From assembly GCF_015751785.1 (NCBI RefSeq), contig NZ_JADOTY010000001.1:3410001-3474000 (forward strand): DNA of 64,000 bases, written 5' to 3'. Of this stretch, positions 53,955 through 61,409 are shown in pieces. A program made the position numbers and the translations under genes. Under the pieces are notes generated by a model, which saw only the letters and a list, made by a program, of their open reading frames with translations, had not been told where the DNA came from and ran no database searches. Position 1 is the first letter of the stretch; every line of letters begins with the position of its first letter. Source of the stretch: Micromonospora vinacea. GTDB lineage: Bacteria; Actinomycetota; Actinomycetes; Mycobacteriales; Micromonosporaceae.

Positions 53955-56741
53955 TCAGTCCAGCCGCCGTTCGATGGGCAGTCGGGCCCGGGTGAACAGG
54001 CCCGCCCCGAGCATCGCCACCACCGGCACCAGCACCAGGACCCCGAGCGCGGGCCACGGCACCAGGAAGGGGTACGGGTCGGACACCGGCCAGTCACTGG
54101 CGTACTGCCGGTTCACCGAGACCAGCACGATCGCGGCGGTGCCGAGACCGGCCACGATGCCGAGCACCGAACCGAGACCGGCGATGACCCCGGCCTGGCA
54201 GATCGCCAGCAGCCGGCGTACCGCGGGGGCCGCGCCGACGGCCGCGAGGGTGGTCAGCTCGGCACGCCCCTCGGCGGCGGCGAGCGCGGTGGCGACCCCG
54301 GCCGCCCCCACCGTGATCAGCCCGGCCGCCGCCGCGAGCAGCAGGAGCAGCGGTGAGACGTCGCGTGGCGGGCCGCCGTTCTCCACGCTCAGCGAGAGCG
54401 TGCCGAAGGGCCGCAGGGCGGCGGCGAACCGTGCCTGTTGCTCCTCGTCGGGCGGGGTCGTGGTGCCGATCACCCAGCCGGTCGGGGACCAGTTCAGGTC
54501 GAGTTGTCGGGCCGCGGTGGTGGACAGCAGCAGGCGCGACTGGCCGGTCGCCCCAGGCAGCGCGTACCCCGGAAGGTCCCGGACGGTGCTCGTCTCCCGG
54601 TCCGGGGCGGCCTCCACCTCGCGGACCCGGACGGTCACCAGGCCGTCGTGCAGGTAGCGCGGGTCGGTCACCACCACGCCGCCGGCCCGCAGCACCGCCG
54701 CGGCGGCGGCGGCCGCGGCCGGGTCCACGCCGGTGAGCAGGGGGAGCGCCGTCCCGTCGTCGACTCCGGTCTCCACGTAGCCGCCCAGGTGGTCGATCTC
54801 GCGGATCTGGCAGCGGGGATCCGCGCGGGCCTGCTGGCGCTGCGCCTCCGGGAGTTGAACACCGGGCTGCCAGGGGCAGGCCCGGGTCAGCGGGAGCACT
54901 GGCGCGATGTCGCAGTAGCCGGTGCGCGCCGTCCCGCAGTTCGGTGTCTGCACCGGGGCGACCGCGCCGACTCCGAGCTGATTGCGGGCCGCGTCGGTGA
55001 TCTGGGCCAGCGTGGGCTGCCCGGTCGTTCCGATCGGGTAGACCAGCACGTGGCCGGTCGGCAGCGCCGGCCGGTAGGCGCGCGCGTCGCGGGCGCCGTC
55101 ACTGGCCAGGTATCCGCCGAGAGCGACACTGCTGGCGACGGCGGCCATCACGGCGCAGATGGCCGGTGCCGCGGCGGCCCGGTTGCGGCTGGCATCGCGC
55201 AGTGCGATCCGTGGTGCCAGCGGCAACACCCGGCCGAGGCGGGCGAGCGCCCCGAGCAGCGTGGGTGTGCAGCAGACAAGGCCCAACTCGCCGAGGATCA
55301 GCCCGGTGAGGATCACCGCCGGGGAGGTCTGGGTGGCCCCGAACGCCGCCAGCCCCGCCCCGCCGGCCACCAGCGCCAGTCCGAGGGCCAACCACCGGCC
55401 CTGGGATTTCGCCGGGGTGCGTCGCCCGGCGAGCCCGGCGGTGACGTCCTGCCGGGCGGCGGTCCAGGCCGGTGCCAGCGCGGCGAGCACCCCGGCCAGC
55501 ACCGCGACGCCACCGAGCAGGACCAGCGCGCTCGGCCAGCAGCGGTAGCCGCCGAAGCGGGCGCTGAAGACGTACTGCTCCATCAGCGGGCGACCGGCGA
55601 ACGCCGCGCCGACGCCGACCAGCAGGCCGGCGGCGGCCCCCAGCACCCCCAGCACCACACCGTCGGCCAGTACGACCCGGCGGAGCTGGGCGGCGTCCCC
55701 TCCCGCCACCGCGACCAGCGCCAGATCCCGTCGGCGGCGACGGACGCCGACGGCGAAGGCCGGCCCGACCAGCAGGACGACCTCCAGCAGCCCGAGGCCG
55801 GCGATCAGGACGCCGGTGCCCAGGTCGTTGGGGTTGTCTCCCACGATCGAACCGAGCCACGTCCGGTCCGCTCCGGTCGCCGGGCCGATCCCGTGTCGCG
55901 CGGTGACCACCACCCCACGGTCGTTGAGCCGGGACACCAGCGCAGCGTCGACGGTGCCCGGCACGTCCGCCAGCCAGACACCGTCCGGGTCCGGCCCCGG
56001 ACCGGTCGACGGCACGGCACCCGGATGCAGCGCCACGACCGGTCCGAGGTCGTCGGGAAACTCGACCACCCCCACCACTGTGTACGCCCTGCTCCCGTCG
56101 GCGGCGGCCACGGCGCGGCCGAGGCGCAGGTCGAGGCGGCGCAGCGCCACCGGACTGACGGCGACCTCACCGGGCTGCTGCGGTGCCCGGCCGGCCCGGA
56201 ACCGCACCAGCCCGCGGGCCAGCGGATCGGTGAGGTCCAGCACGCGACCGTTCACGACCTCGTCGCGGTGTGGGCCGCGCAGTGTCAGCGGAACGCGCTG
56301 ACGCACCTCGGTGACCCGGCTGCCCGGCCCGAGCAGTGCGGTCAGCTGTGCCGCGGTGACCTTCGCGGGGAGTTTGCCGTCGCGGGTGTACCAGCCCTCA
56401 CCCCACTCGTCCTGCCCCACCGGGGCGTTGGCGATCCACTGCAACTGCGCGTCGGCCACCCCGAGCCGGCGGTCGACGCGTTCCTCCGGGGTCAGCTCGG
56501 CCATGTCGTAGCTCGCCGCCAGGAAGGCCAGCGCCGCGACCGGCATGGCGATCATCGCGAGCACCAGGGCGGTGCGCCGTCGCGACCGGCGTGACTCCCG
56601 CCGGGCGATCCGTAGCGCCGCCCGCCAGGAGCCGGTCAGCTCGGCGAACCGCCGTCGGCCGACCGGGGCGGGCGGTGTGACCAGCCGCGGCGACGCGGTG
56701 TCGGCCCGACCGGGGGCCCGCGTCGGGCGGCGGATGGTCAC
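53955..56741 (-). CDS. ABC transporter permease, FtsX-like, large
   Basis: A 928-residue permease with one N-terminal helix (TALVLAMIAMPVAALAFLA), a long extracytoplasmic domain, and clusters of helices in the middle and at the C-terminus, the usual two-FtsX layout seen in actinobacterial peptide-resistance or envelope transporters. Its GTG overlaps the ATPase stop (GTGA at 56738-56741). Together with the ATPase and PadR regulator it forms a self-contained operon; substrate unknown. Only three genes share this operon. Confidence 0.9.
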   Translation of the reverse strand: MTIRRPTRAPGRADTASPRLVTPPAPVGRRRFAELTGSWRAALRIARRESRRSRRRTALVLAMIAMPVAALAFLAASYDMAELTPEERVDRRLGVADAQLQWIANAPVGQDEWGEGWYTRDGKLPAKVTAAQLTALLGPGSRVTEVRQRVPLTLRGPHRDEVVNGRVLDLTDPLARGLVRFRAGRAPQQPGEVAVSPVALRRLDLRLGRAVAAADGSRAYTVVGVVEFPDDLGPVVALHPGAVPSTGPGPDPDGVWLADVPGTVDAALVSRLNDRGVVVTARHGIGPATGADRTWLGSIVGDNPNDLGTGVLIAGLGLLEVVLLVGPAFAVGVRRRRRDLALVAVAGGDAAQLRRVVLADGVVLGVLGAAAGLLVGVGAAFAGRPLMEQYVFSARFGGYRCWPSALVLLGGVAVLAGVLAALAPAWTAARQDVTAGLAGRRTPAKSQGRWLALGLALVAGGAGLAAFGATQTSPAVILTGLILGELGLVCCTPTLLGALARLGRVLPLAPRIALRDASRNRAAAAPAICAVMAAVASSVALGGYLASDGARDARAYRPALPTGHVLVYPIGTTGQPTLAQITDAARNQLGVGAVAPVQTPNCGTARTGYCDIAPVLPLTRACPWQPGVQLPEAQRQQARADPRCQIREIDHLGGYVETGVDDGTALPLLTGVDPAAAAAAAAVLRAGGVVVTDPRYLHDGLVTVRVREVEAAPDRETSTVRDLPGYALPGATGQSRLLLSTTAARQLDLNWSPTGWVIGTTTPPDEEQQARFAAALRPFGTLSLSVENGGPPRDVSPLLLLLAAAAGLITVGAAGVATALAAAEGRAELTTLAAVGAAPAVRRLLAICQAGVIAGLGSVLGIVAGLGTAAIVLVSVNRQYASDWPVSDPYPFLVPWPALGVLVLVPVVAMLGAGLFTRARLPIERRLD

Positions 56742-57472
56742 CGTTCGCTGCCGGACAGCAGTTGCTCGACGCTGCCCAGCGGCGCCGTCGTGTCGACCAG
56801 GACGCCGTCGCGGAGAAACACCACCCGGTCGGCCCAGCCGGCGTGCCGCGCCTCGTGGGTGACCAGCACTCCGGCGGCACCCGCGTCGATCCGGCGGCGC
56901 AGCAGGTGCAGCACCGCCTCACCGGTCTGGGAGTCCAACGCCCCGGTGGGCTCGTCTGCGAGGACCAGCCGGCGTTCGCCCACCAGCGCCCGCGCGATCG
57001 CCACCCGCTGCTGCTGCCCGCCGGAGAGTTGGTCCGGGAAGCGGTCGCCCAACGCGGGCAGACCCACCTCGGTGAGCGCGGCCATGGCCAGTGCGCGGGC
57101 CCGACGTCCACTGGTGCCGTCGAGTTCCAACGGGAGCGCCACGTTCTCCAGTGCGCTGAGACTGCCCAGCAGGTTGAGTTGCTGGAAGATGTAGCCGATC
57201 CGGCGGCGACGCAGCTGGGCCAGCCCACGCCGGTCCAGTGCCCCCAGTGGTTGCCCCTCGACCCGGACCTCGCCGCCGGTCGGGCGGTCCAACCCACCGG
57301 CGAGAGCCAGCAGGGTCGACTTGCCGGAGCCGGAGGGCCCCATCACGGCGACCAGCTCGCCGGGCCGGACGACCAGGCTGACGCCGCGCAGCGCGTGCAC
57401 CGCCGCCGGCCCGGCGCCGTGGGTGCGGTGGACGGCGCGTAGCTCCAGCACCGCGTCGTCCGGCCCGCTCAC
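56738..57472 (-). CDS. ABC transporter ATP-binding protein, LolD/MacB type
   Basis: A 244-residue ATPase with Walker A (GPSGSGKST), Q-loop (YIFQQLNLLG), signature ([16 protein letters not shown]), Walker B ([12 protein letters not shown]) and H-loop (LVTHEARHA). The GTG at 57472 overlaps the PadR stop (GTGA), which decides the start over the longer frame. It drives the FtsX permease encoded next. Confidence 0.95.
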   Translation of the reverse strand: MSGPDDAVLELRAVHRTHGAGPAAVHALRGVSLVVRPGELVAVMGPSGSGKSTLLALAGGLDRPTGGEVRVEGQPLGALDRRGLAQLRRRRIGYIFQQLNLLGSLSALENVALPLELDGTSGRRARALAMAALTEVGLPALGDRFPDQLSGGQQQRVAIARALVGERRLVLADEPTGALDSQTGEAVLHLLRRRIDAGAAGVLVTHEARHAGWADRVVFLRDGVLVDTTAPLGSVEQLLSGSER

Positions 57473-58068
57473 CGTCGCGCCTCCTCGCCGGCCCATCGAG
57501 CCGCGTCCCGCACGTCGTCACCGGGCCGGGGAGGGGGAGGTGCCGGGCCGCTGGGCTGGTGCCGGACCAGACTGGTCTCGCAGTGGTCCAGCCACCGCAC
57601 CTCGGCCTCGGCCTGGAACACCATCGAGTCCAGCACGAGACGCCAGGGGAGGTCCTCCGGCCGGTTGCTGCCGTACTTCAACCGGGTCAGCTCCTGCAGG
57701 GCCCGCATCGTCGCGCTGCGTTGGGCCTGCACCACCGACCGGACGTCGACCCCCGGGGTGGTCAGCGCCAGCGCCAGCTTGATCGCCAGCTCGTCGCGGG
57801 GCCGGTCGGTACGGCTGATCGGGGTGGCGAACCACAGCGCCAGGTCCGCCCGGCCGGCGTCGGTGATCTCGTACGGGCGCTGCCCGGCCTCGCTCTCCGG
57901 CAGCGGGCGCACCAGCCCGTCACGTTCCAGTCGGGACAGCGTGGTGTAGACCTGCCCGATGTTCAGCGGCCAGGTCGAGCCGGTCGACTCCTCGAACGCG
58001 GCGCGCAGCTGGTAGCCGTACATCTGACCGCGTTCGAGCAGGGCGAGCAACCCGTGACGGATGGACAT
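57469..58068 (-). CDS. PadR-family transcriptional regulator
   Basis: A 199-residue regulator: SIRHGLLALLERGQMYGYQLRAAFEE begins the winged helix, LNIGQVYTTLSRLERDGLV is the recognition part, and the C-terminal region is helical with a Pro-rich end. It is the first gene of the PadR-ABC-FtsX operon. A 23-base dyad lies immediately upstream (58078-58100), overlapping the likely promoter, so autoregulation and control of the transporter are probable. Confidence 0.93.
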   Translation of the reverse strand: MSIRHGLLALLERGQMYGYQLRAAFEESTGSTWPLNIGQVYTTLSRLERDGLVRPLPESEAGQRPYEITDAGRADLALWFATPISRTDRPRDELAIKLALALTTPGVDVRSVVQAQRSATMRALQELTRLKYGSNRPEDLPWRLVLDSMVFQAEAEVRWLDHCETSLVRHQPSGPAPPPPRPGDDVRDAARWAGEEARR

Positions 58069-58077
58069 GGCAACGGA

Positions 58078-58100
58078 GTATGCATACCTGGTATGCGTAC
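58078..58100. promoter_or_regulatory. Candidate PadR operator, 23-base dyad
   Basis: GTATGCATACC (58078-58088) and GGTATGCGTAC (58090-58100) face each other around T at 58089, matching 10 of 11 positions. It ends only 10 bases before the PadR ATG, so repressor binding would block the start of transcription and perhaps the -10 (TATGCATAC). Confidence 0.7.
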
Positions 58101-58120
58101 CGCAACCGGGGCGGATCGGT

Positions 58121-58558
58121 TCAGGCCGGCCGACCGGGAAACGGGACAGTCAGCGGGGTCAGGCCGGCGGTCTTCCGCCATCGGGTGGCCCGCACGGCGT
58201 ACTCGACCAGGGCGGCCAGCGCCTGGTCCCGGTCGGCGCCCGTGGTGGACGCCAGGGCCGCCCGCCAGTGCGCGGCCGTGCGCTCCTCCACCTCGGCGGC
58301 GAGCCGCAGGGCGCTCGCCCGGTCGATGACCGGGAACGGCAGCGCGTACCCCGCGCGGTCCGCCGGGACCACCCCGCCGGCCGTGGTGAGCTGCACCACC
58401 AGCGCGTCGCGCCGGCGTCGGTGTGCGGCCTCCGCCTGGCGTGCCGCGTCCCGGGCCGCTCCGCTGAGCCGGACACCGATCCGTCCGTAGGCGTAGATGG
58501 CCGCGTACTCGGCGGAGAGGGCGGAGGCGAGCGCCTCCCCGGCGGACGGCTGCCTCAC
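58121..58558 (-). CDS. DUF4439 ferritin-like-fold protein
   Basis: A 145-residue, alanine- and arginine-rich four-helix protein: SALSAEYAAIYAYGRIGV and HWRAALASTTG resemble DUF4439. In M. tuberculosis a similar alanine-rich gene lies next to rimP. Its function is not established; metal binding is only predicted from the fold. GTG overlaps the lipoprotein stop (GTGA) so the two are coupled. Confidence 0.75.
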   Translation of the reverse strand: MRQPSAGEALASALSAEYAAIYAYGRIGVRLSGAARDAARQAEAAHRRRRDALVVQLTTAGGVVPADRAGYALPFPVIDRASALRLAAEVEERTAAHWRAALASTTGADRDQALAALVEYAVRATRWRKTAGLTPLTVPFPGRPA

Positions 58559-59082
58559 TTCAGTGCCTCCTGATGGGTGGCCCGGGCGGCGACGATCGAC
58601 CCGAGCAGTGCGGCCCGCTCCGCGGGCGCTGCGGCGCAGGCGGCGGTGGCGGACTTCTGGGCGGTCTTCTCCAGTGCCCGCAGGGCGGCACGCGCGCCGT
58701 TCGGATCGGCCGCCGGGGCGGCGGTCGGCGCGGCGGAGGCCCCCGACGGCACTGTCACGCCGATCACCCGGGCCAGCTCGGTGGCGTGCGCGGTGTGTGT
58801 CTCGGCGATCGGGTTGAGCCGGTCGGCGAGTTCGGGGTGCGCGGTGGCGCTCGCCCGGTACGCGGCGGCCAGCGCGAGCGACTCGTCCACCATCGGCCGC
58901 AGTGGGTCGGGCGGTGGGGCTGGTTGATCGTCGCGGTCGAAAAGATCACAGCCGGTCAGCGGCGTCACGGCGCCGCCGAGCACCAGCAGCGCCCCGGCAC
59001 TCAGGAGCTTTCGCCGGGAATGTCCGGATGCTTGGTCGCGCTGCGTCGTTCTGCCGATCCCCACCGGCCAAGTCAACACCAT
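58555..59082 (-). CDS. Tat-type lipoprotein, helical, unknown function
   Basis: A 175-residue protein whose ATG at 59082 has GGAG seven bases upstream. [25 protein letters not shown] combines a twin-arginine motif with the lipobox LTGC, so it is probably exported folded and lipidated. The mature part has two long Ala/Glu-rich helices. It sits before DUF4439 in a two-gene unit, divergent from rimP; the pair may form a surface complex, by inference. Confidence 0.75.
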   Translation of the reverse strand: MVLTWPVGIGRTTQRDQASGHSRRKLLSAGALLVLGGAVTPLTGCDLFDRDDQPAPPPDPLRPMVDESLALAAAYRASATAHPELADRLNPIAETHTAHATELARVIGVTVPSGASAAPTAAPAADPNGARAALRALEKTAQKSATAACAAAPAERAALLGSIVAARATHQEALK

Positions 59083-59237
59083 GCGCGCCGCTCCGGGGGC
59101 CACCGGCGTCGGTGCGCCGCCCGGTCCGCCGCCGGGCAGGCGCGTTACGCTCTGCGCAACCACCGGCGTGTCCACTCCGGTGGCGTGCCGGCATGGCGGG
59201 ACGAACGGTCCCCGTCGACCAGGGAGAGGGTGCGGAG

Positions 59238-59927
59238 ATGACGCAGCGTGGCCGTGCCACCAGGCCGACGGGTCGACCCCGCGGTGCCGCGGGTCCCCGC
59301 GGTGGTGACCTCGCCGCGCGGCGGGACCGACTGCGGGCCGTGATCGAGCCGGTGGTCAACGGCGCCGGCTACGACCTGGAGGACCTGTCGGTTTCCCGGG
59401 CCGGCCGCCGGCACGTGGTGCGGGTGATGGTGGACACCGACGGCGGGATCGACCTGGACGCCGTCGCGGACGTCTCCCGCGCGGTCTCGGCCGCGCTGGA
59501 CGCCGCGGAGGAGACCGGTGGCGACATCGTCGCCGGCGAGTACCAACTGGAGGTCAGCTCGCCCGGCGTCGACCGGCCGCTCACCCTTCCCCGCCACTGG
59601 CGGCGCAACGTGGGCCGGCTGGTCAAGGTCACCGTCAGGGGCGCGGCCGCGCTGCCCGGCCAGCGTGGCGAGCAGCCCGCCGGTGACCGTCAGCTGACCG
59701 GCCGGGTGGTCGCGGCCGACGACGAGGGCGTGCACCTGGAGACCGACGACGGCCGCGCCGCCTGGGCGTACGCCCAGCTGGGCCCCGGCCGCGTGCAGGT
59801 CGAGTTCACCCGGCTCGCCGAGCTCGGTGAGCCGGACGACGAGTTCGACGACGCGGATGATTCCGACGAGATCGACGATTCAGACGACATCGACGACGAA
59901 GATGATGTGGAGGACGAGGAGAGGTGA
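59238..59927 (+). CDS. rimP: Ribosome maturation factor RimP
   Basis: A 229-residue protein with the RimP core ([23 protein letters not shown] ... [18 protein letters not shown]) that helps assemble the 30S subunit. An acidic tail ([21 protein letters not shown]) after about residue 195 is unusual and may keep it soluble or bind another factor. The gap to the divergent lipoprotein gene is 155 bases; TACGCT (59146-59151) could be a -10, followed by a CCACCGG/CCGGTGG hairpin at 59160-59183. It overlaps nusA by four bases. Confidence 0.95.
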   Translation: MTQRGRATRPTGRPRGAAGPRGGDLAARRDRLRAVIEPVVNGAGYDLEDLSVSRAGRRHVVRVMVDTDGGIDLDAVADVSRAVSAALDAAEETGGDIVAGEYQLEVSSPGVDRPLTLPRHWRRNVGRLVKVTVRGAAALPGQRGEQPAGDRQLTGRVVAADDEGVHLETDDGRAAWAYAQLGPGRVQVEFTRLAELGEPDDEFDDADDSDEIDDSDDIDDEDDVEDEER

Positions 59928-60967
59928 ACATCGACCTCGCGGCGCTGCGCGCACTCGAGCGCGAGCGGGAGATCCCGTTCGACACGATTCTCGCGGCGAT
60001 CGAGACCGCGTTGCTGACCGCCTACCGGCACACCGACGGTGCCGAACCCCACGCCCGGGTGGAGATCGACCGCAAGTCGGGCGCCGCCCTGGTGTACGCG
60101 CAGGAGATGGACGCCGACGGCAGCCTGGTGCGGGAGTGGGACGACACCCCGCACGACTTCGGCCGGATCGCCGCCATGACCGCCAAGCAGGTGATCCTCC
60201 AGCGGTTGCGGGAGGCCACCGACGAGGTGCACTTCGGTGAGTACGTCGGCCGCGAGGGTGACCTGGTCACCGGCGTGGTGCAGGCGCACGAGACGCGTAC
60301 CGAGAAGGGCATCGTCAGCGTCGACCTGGGCAAGCTGGAGGGCGTGCTGCCGCAGTCCGAGCAGGTGCCCGGTGAGCGGTACGCGCACGGCGAGCGGGTC
60401 CGCTGCGTCGTGGTGCACGTGGCCAAGGGCATGCGCGGGCCGCAGATCACCCTGTCCCGGTCGCACCCGGCTCTGGTCAAGAAGCTGTTCGCGCTGGAGG
60501 TGCCGGAGATCGCCGACGGCACCGTGGAGATCGGTGCGATCGCCCGTGAGGCGGGCCATCGCACGAAGATCGCCGTCCGCTCCACCACCCCCGGGGTGAA
60601 CGCCAAGGGCGCCTGCATCGGCCCGATGGGTCAGCGGGTGCGTGCCGTGATGAGCGAGCTGCACGGTGAGAAGATCGACATCATCGACTGGTCGGACGAC
60701 CCGGCCACCTTCGTCGGTAACGCTCTGTCGCCGGCCAAGGCGCTGCGGGTCGAGGTTGTCGACCTGGCCGGTCGAGCCGCCCGGGTGACCGTTCCCGACT
60801 TTCAGCTCTCGCTCGCGATCGGTCGGGAGGGGCAGAATGCCCGACTCGCGGCCCGATTGACCGGTTGGCGAATCGACATTCGGTCCGATGCGGAGCAGAC
60901 GGCGCCGGCAGCGCGTGGGGGAACTGATCACGTGCGGGAGCCGGGCGGCGCGATCTCGGGCAGCTAG
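59924..60967 (+). CDS. nusA: Transcription termination/antitermination factor NusA
   Basis: A 347-residue NusA with N-terminal RNAP-binding domain, S1 domain and two KH domains ([16 protein letters not shown] ... [24 protein letters not shown] ... [23 protein letters not shown]). It regulates pausing, termination and antitermination. The GTG overlaps the rimP stop (GTGA). The C-terminal acidic repeats of the enterobacterial form are absent, as expected for actinobacteria. Confidence 0.96.
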   Translation: MNIDLAALRALEREREIPFDTILAAIETALLTAYRHTDGAEPHARVEIDRKSGAALVYAQEMDADGSLVREWDDTPHDFGRIAAMTAKQVILQRLREATDEVHFGEYVGREGDLVTGVVQAHETRTEKGIVSVDLGKLEGVLPQSEQVPGERYAHGERVRCVVVHVAKGMRGPQITLSRSHPALVKKLFALEVPEIADGTVEIGAIAREAGHRTKIAVRSTTPGVNAKGACIGPMGQRVRAVMSELHGEKIDIIDWSDDPATFVGNALSPAKALRVEVVDLAGRAARVTVPDFQLSLAIGREGQNARLAARLTGWRIDIRSDAEQTAPAARGGTDHVREPGGAISGS

Positions 60968-60983
60968 GGGTAGACTTCCTCCA

Positions 60984-61316
60984 GTGGTACGACGCGCGCA
61001 GCCGGAGCGCACCTGTGTGGGTTGCCGGCAACGTGCGCCGGCCAGCGAATTGCTGCGGATCGTCGCGGTCAGGGACGAGGCTGGTCACAGCCTCCGGCCT
61101 GATCCGCTCCGCAGGCTGCCGGGTCGGGGAGCGAACATGCACCCGGATCCGGCCTGCTTCGCGCTGGCGGTGCGGCGCCGCGCCTTCGGGCGTGCGCTGC
61201 GCAGCACCGAGGTCCTCGACCACGGTGTGCTGGCGGAGCACGTCGATGCGCCAACCACTACGTCCGGTCAGCCCGACCGGGCGAGGGTCGCTAGCAGGGT
61301 AGGACGACCGACATGA
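60984..61316 (+). CDS. ylxR: YlxR family RNA-binding protein (DUF448)
   Basis: A 110-residue basic protein: PERTCVGCRQRAPASELLRIV is the YlxR signature (GRGA-type end is LPGRGANMHPDPACF). It binds RNA or the ribosome in the nusA-infB operon; in Bacillus it also affects RNase P. GTG is chosen; there is no clear ribosome binding site, so coupling or a leader is likely. It ends in ATGA, opening a chain of tiny frames. Confidence 0.9.
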   Translation: MVRRAQPERTCVGCRQRAPASELLRIVAVRDEAGHSLRPDPLRRLPGRGANMHPDPACFALAVRRRAFGRALRSTEVLDHGVLAEHVDAPTTTSGQPDRARVASRVGRPT

Positions 61317-61364
61317 GCACACGATGAAGTCCCTGAAATGACCAGGCTTCAAGTGCACGAGTGA
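61313..61364 (+). other. Relay of three overlapping mini-ORFs between ylxR and infB
   Basis: ATG at 61313 overlaps the ylxR stop and encodes MSTR; its stop overlaps ATG 61324 (MKSLK), whose stop overlaps ATG 61338 (MTRLQVHE, stop 61362-61364). Each link is ATGA. The frames lie 46 bases before the infB start. Coding is suggested only by this arrangement. Confidence 0.4.
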
Positions 61365-61394
61365 GGTCGCTGCGGGTGCTGCCCGCACGACCTC
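61363..61394 (+). other. Hairpin just before the infB ribosome binding site
   Basis: GAGGTCGCTGCGGG (61363-61376) pairs with CCCGCACGACCTC (61382-61394) with one bulge. It follows the mini-ORF chain and precedes GAGGAG (61400-61405) of infB. A role as attenuator or translation control is possible. Confidence 0.45.
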
Positions 61395-61409
61395 GGAGTG
61401 AGGAGTGCA

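Noticed and set aside
54438..56594. 718-residue plus-strand frame inside the FtsX permease region
   Set aside because: Antisense to a permease with correct operon overlaps; no domain signals.
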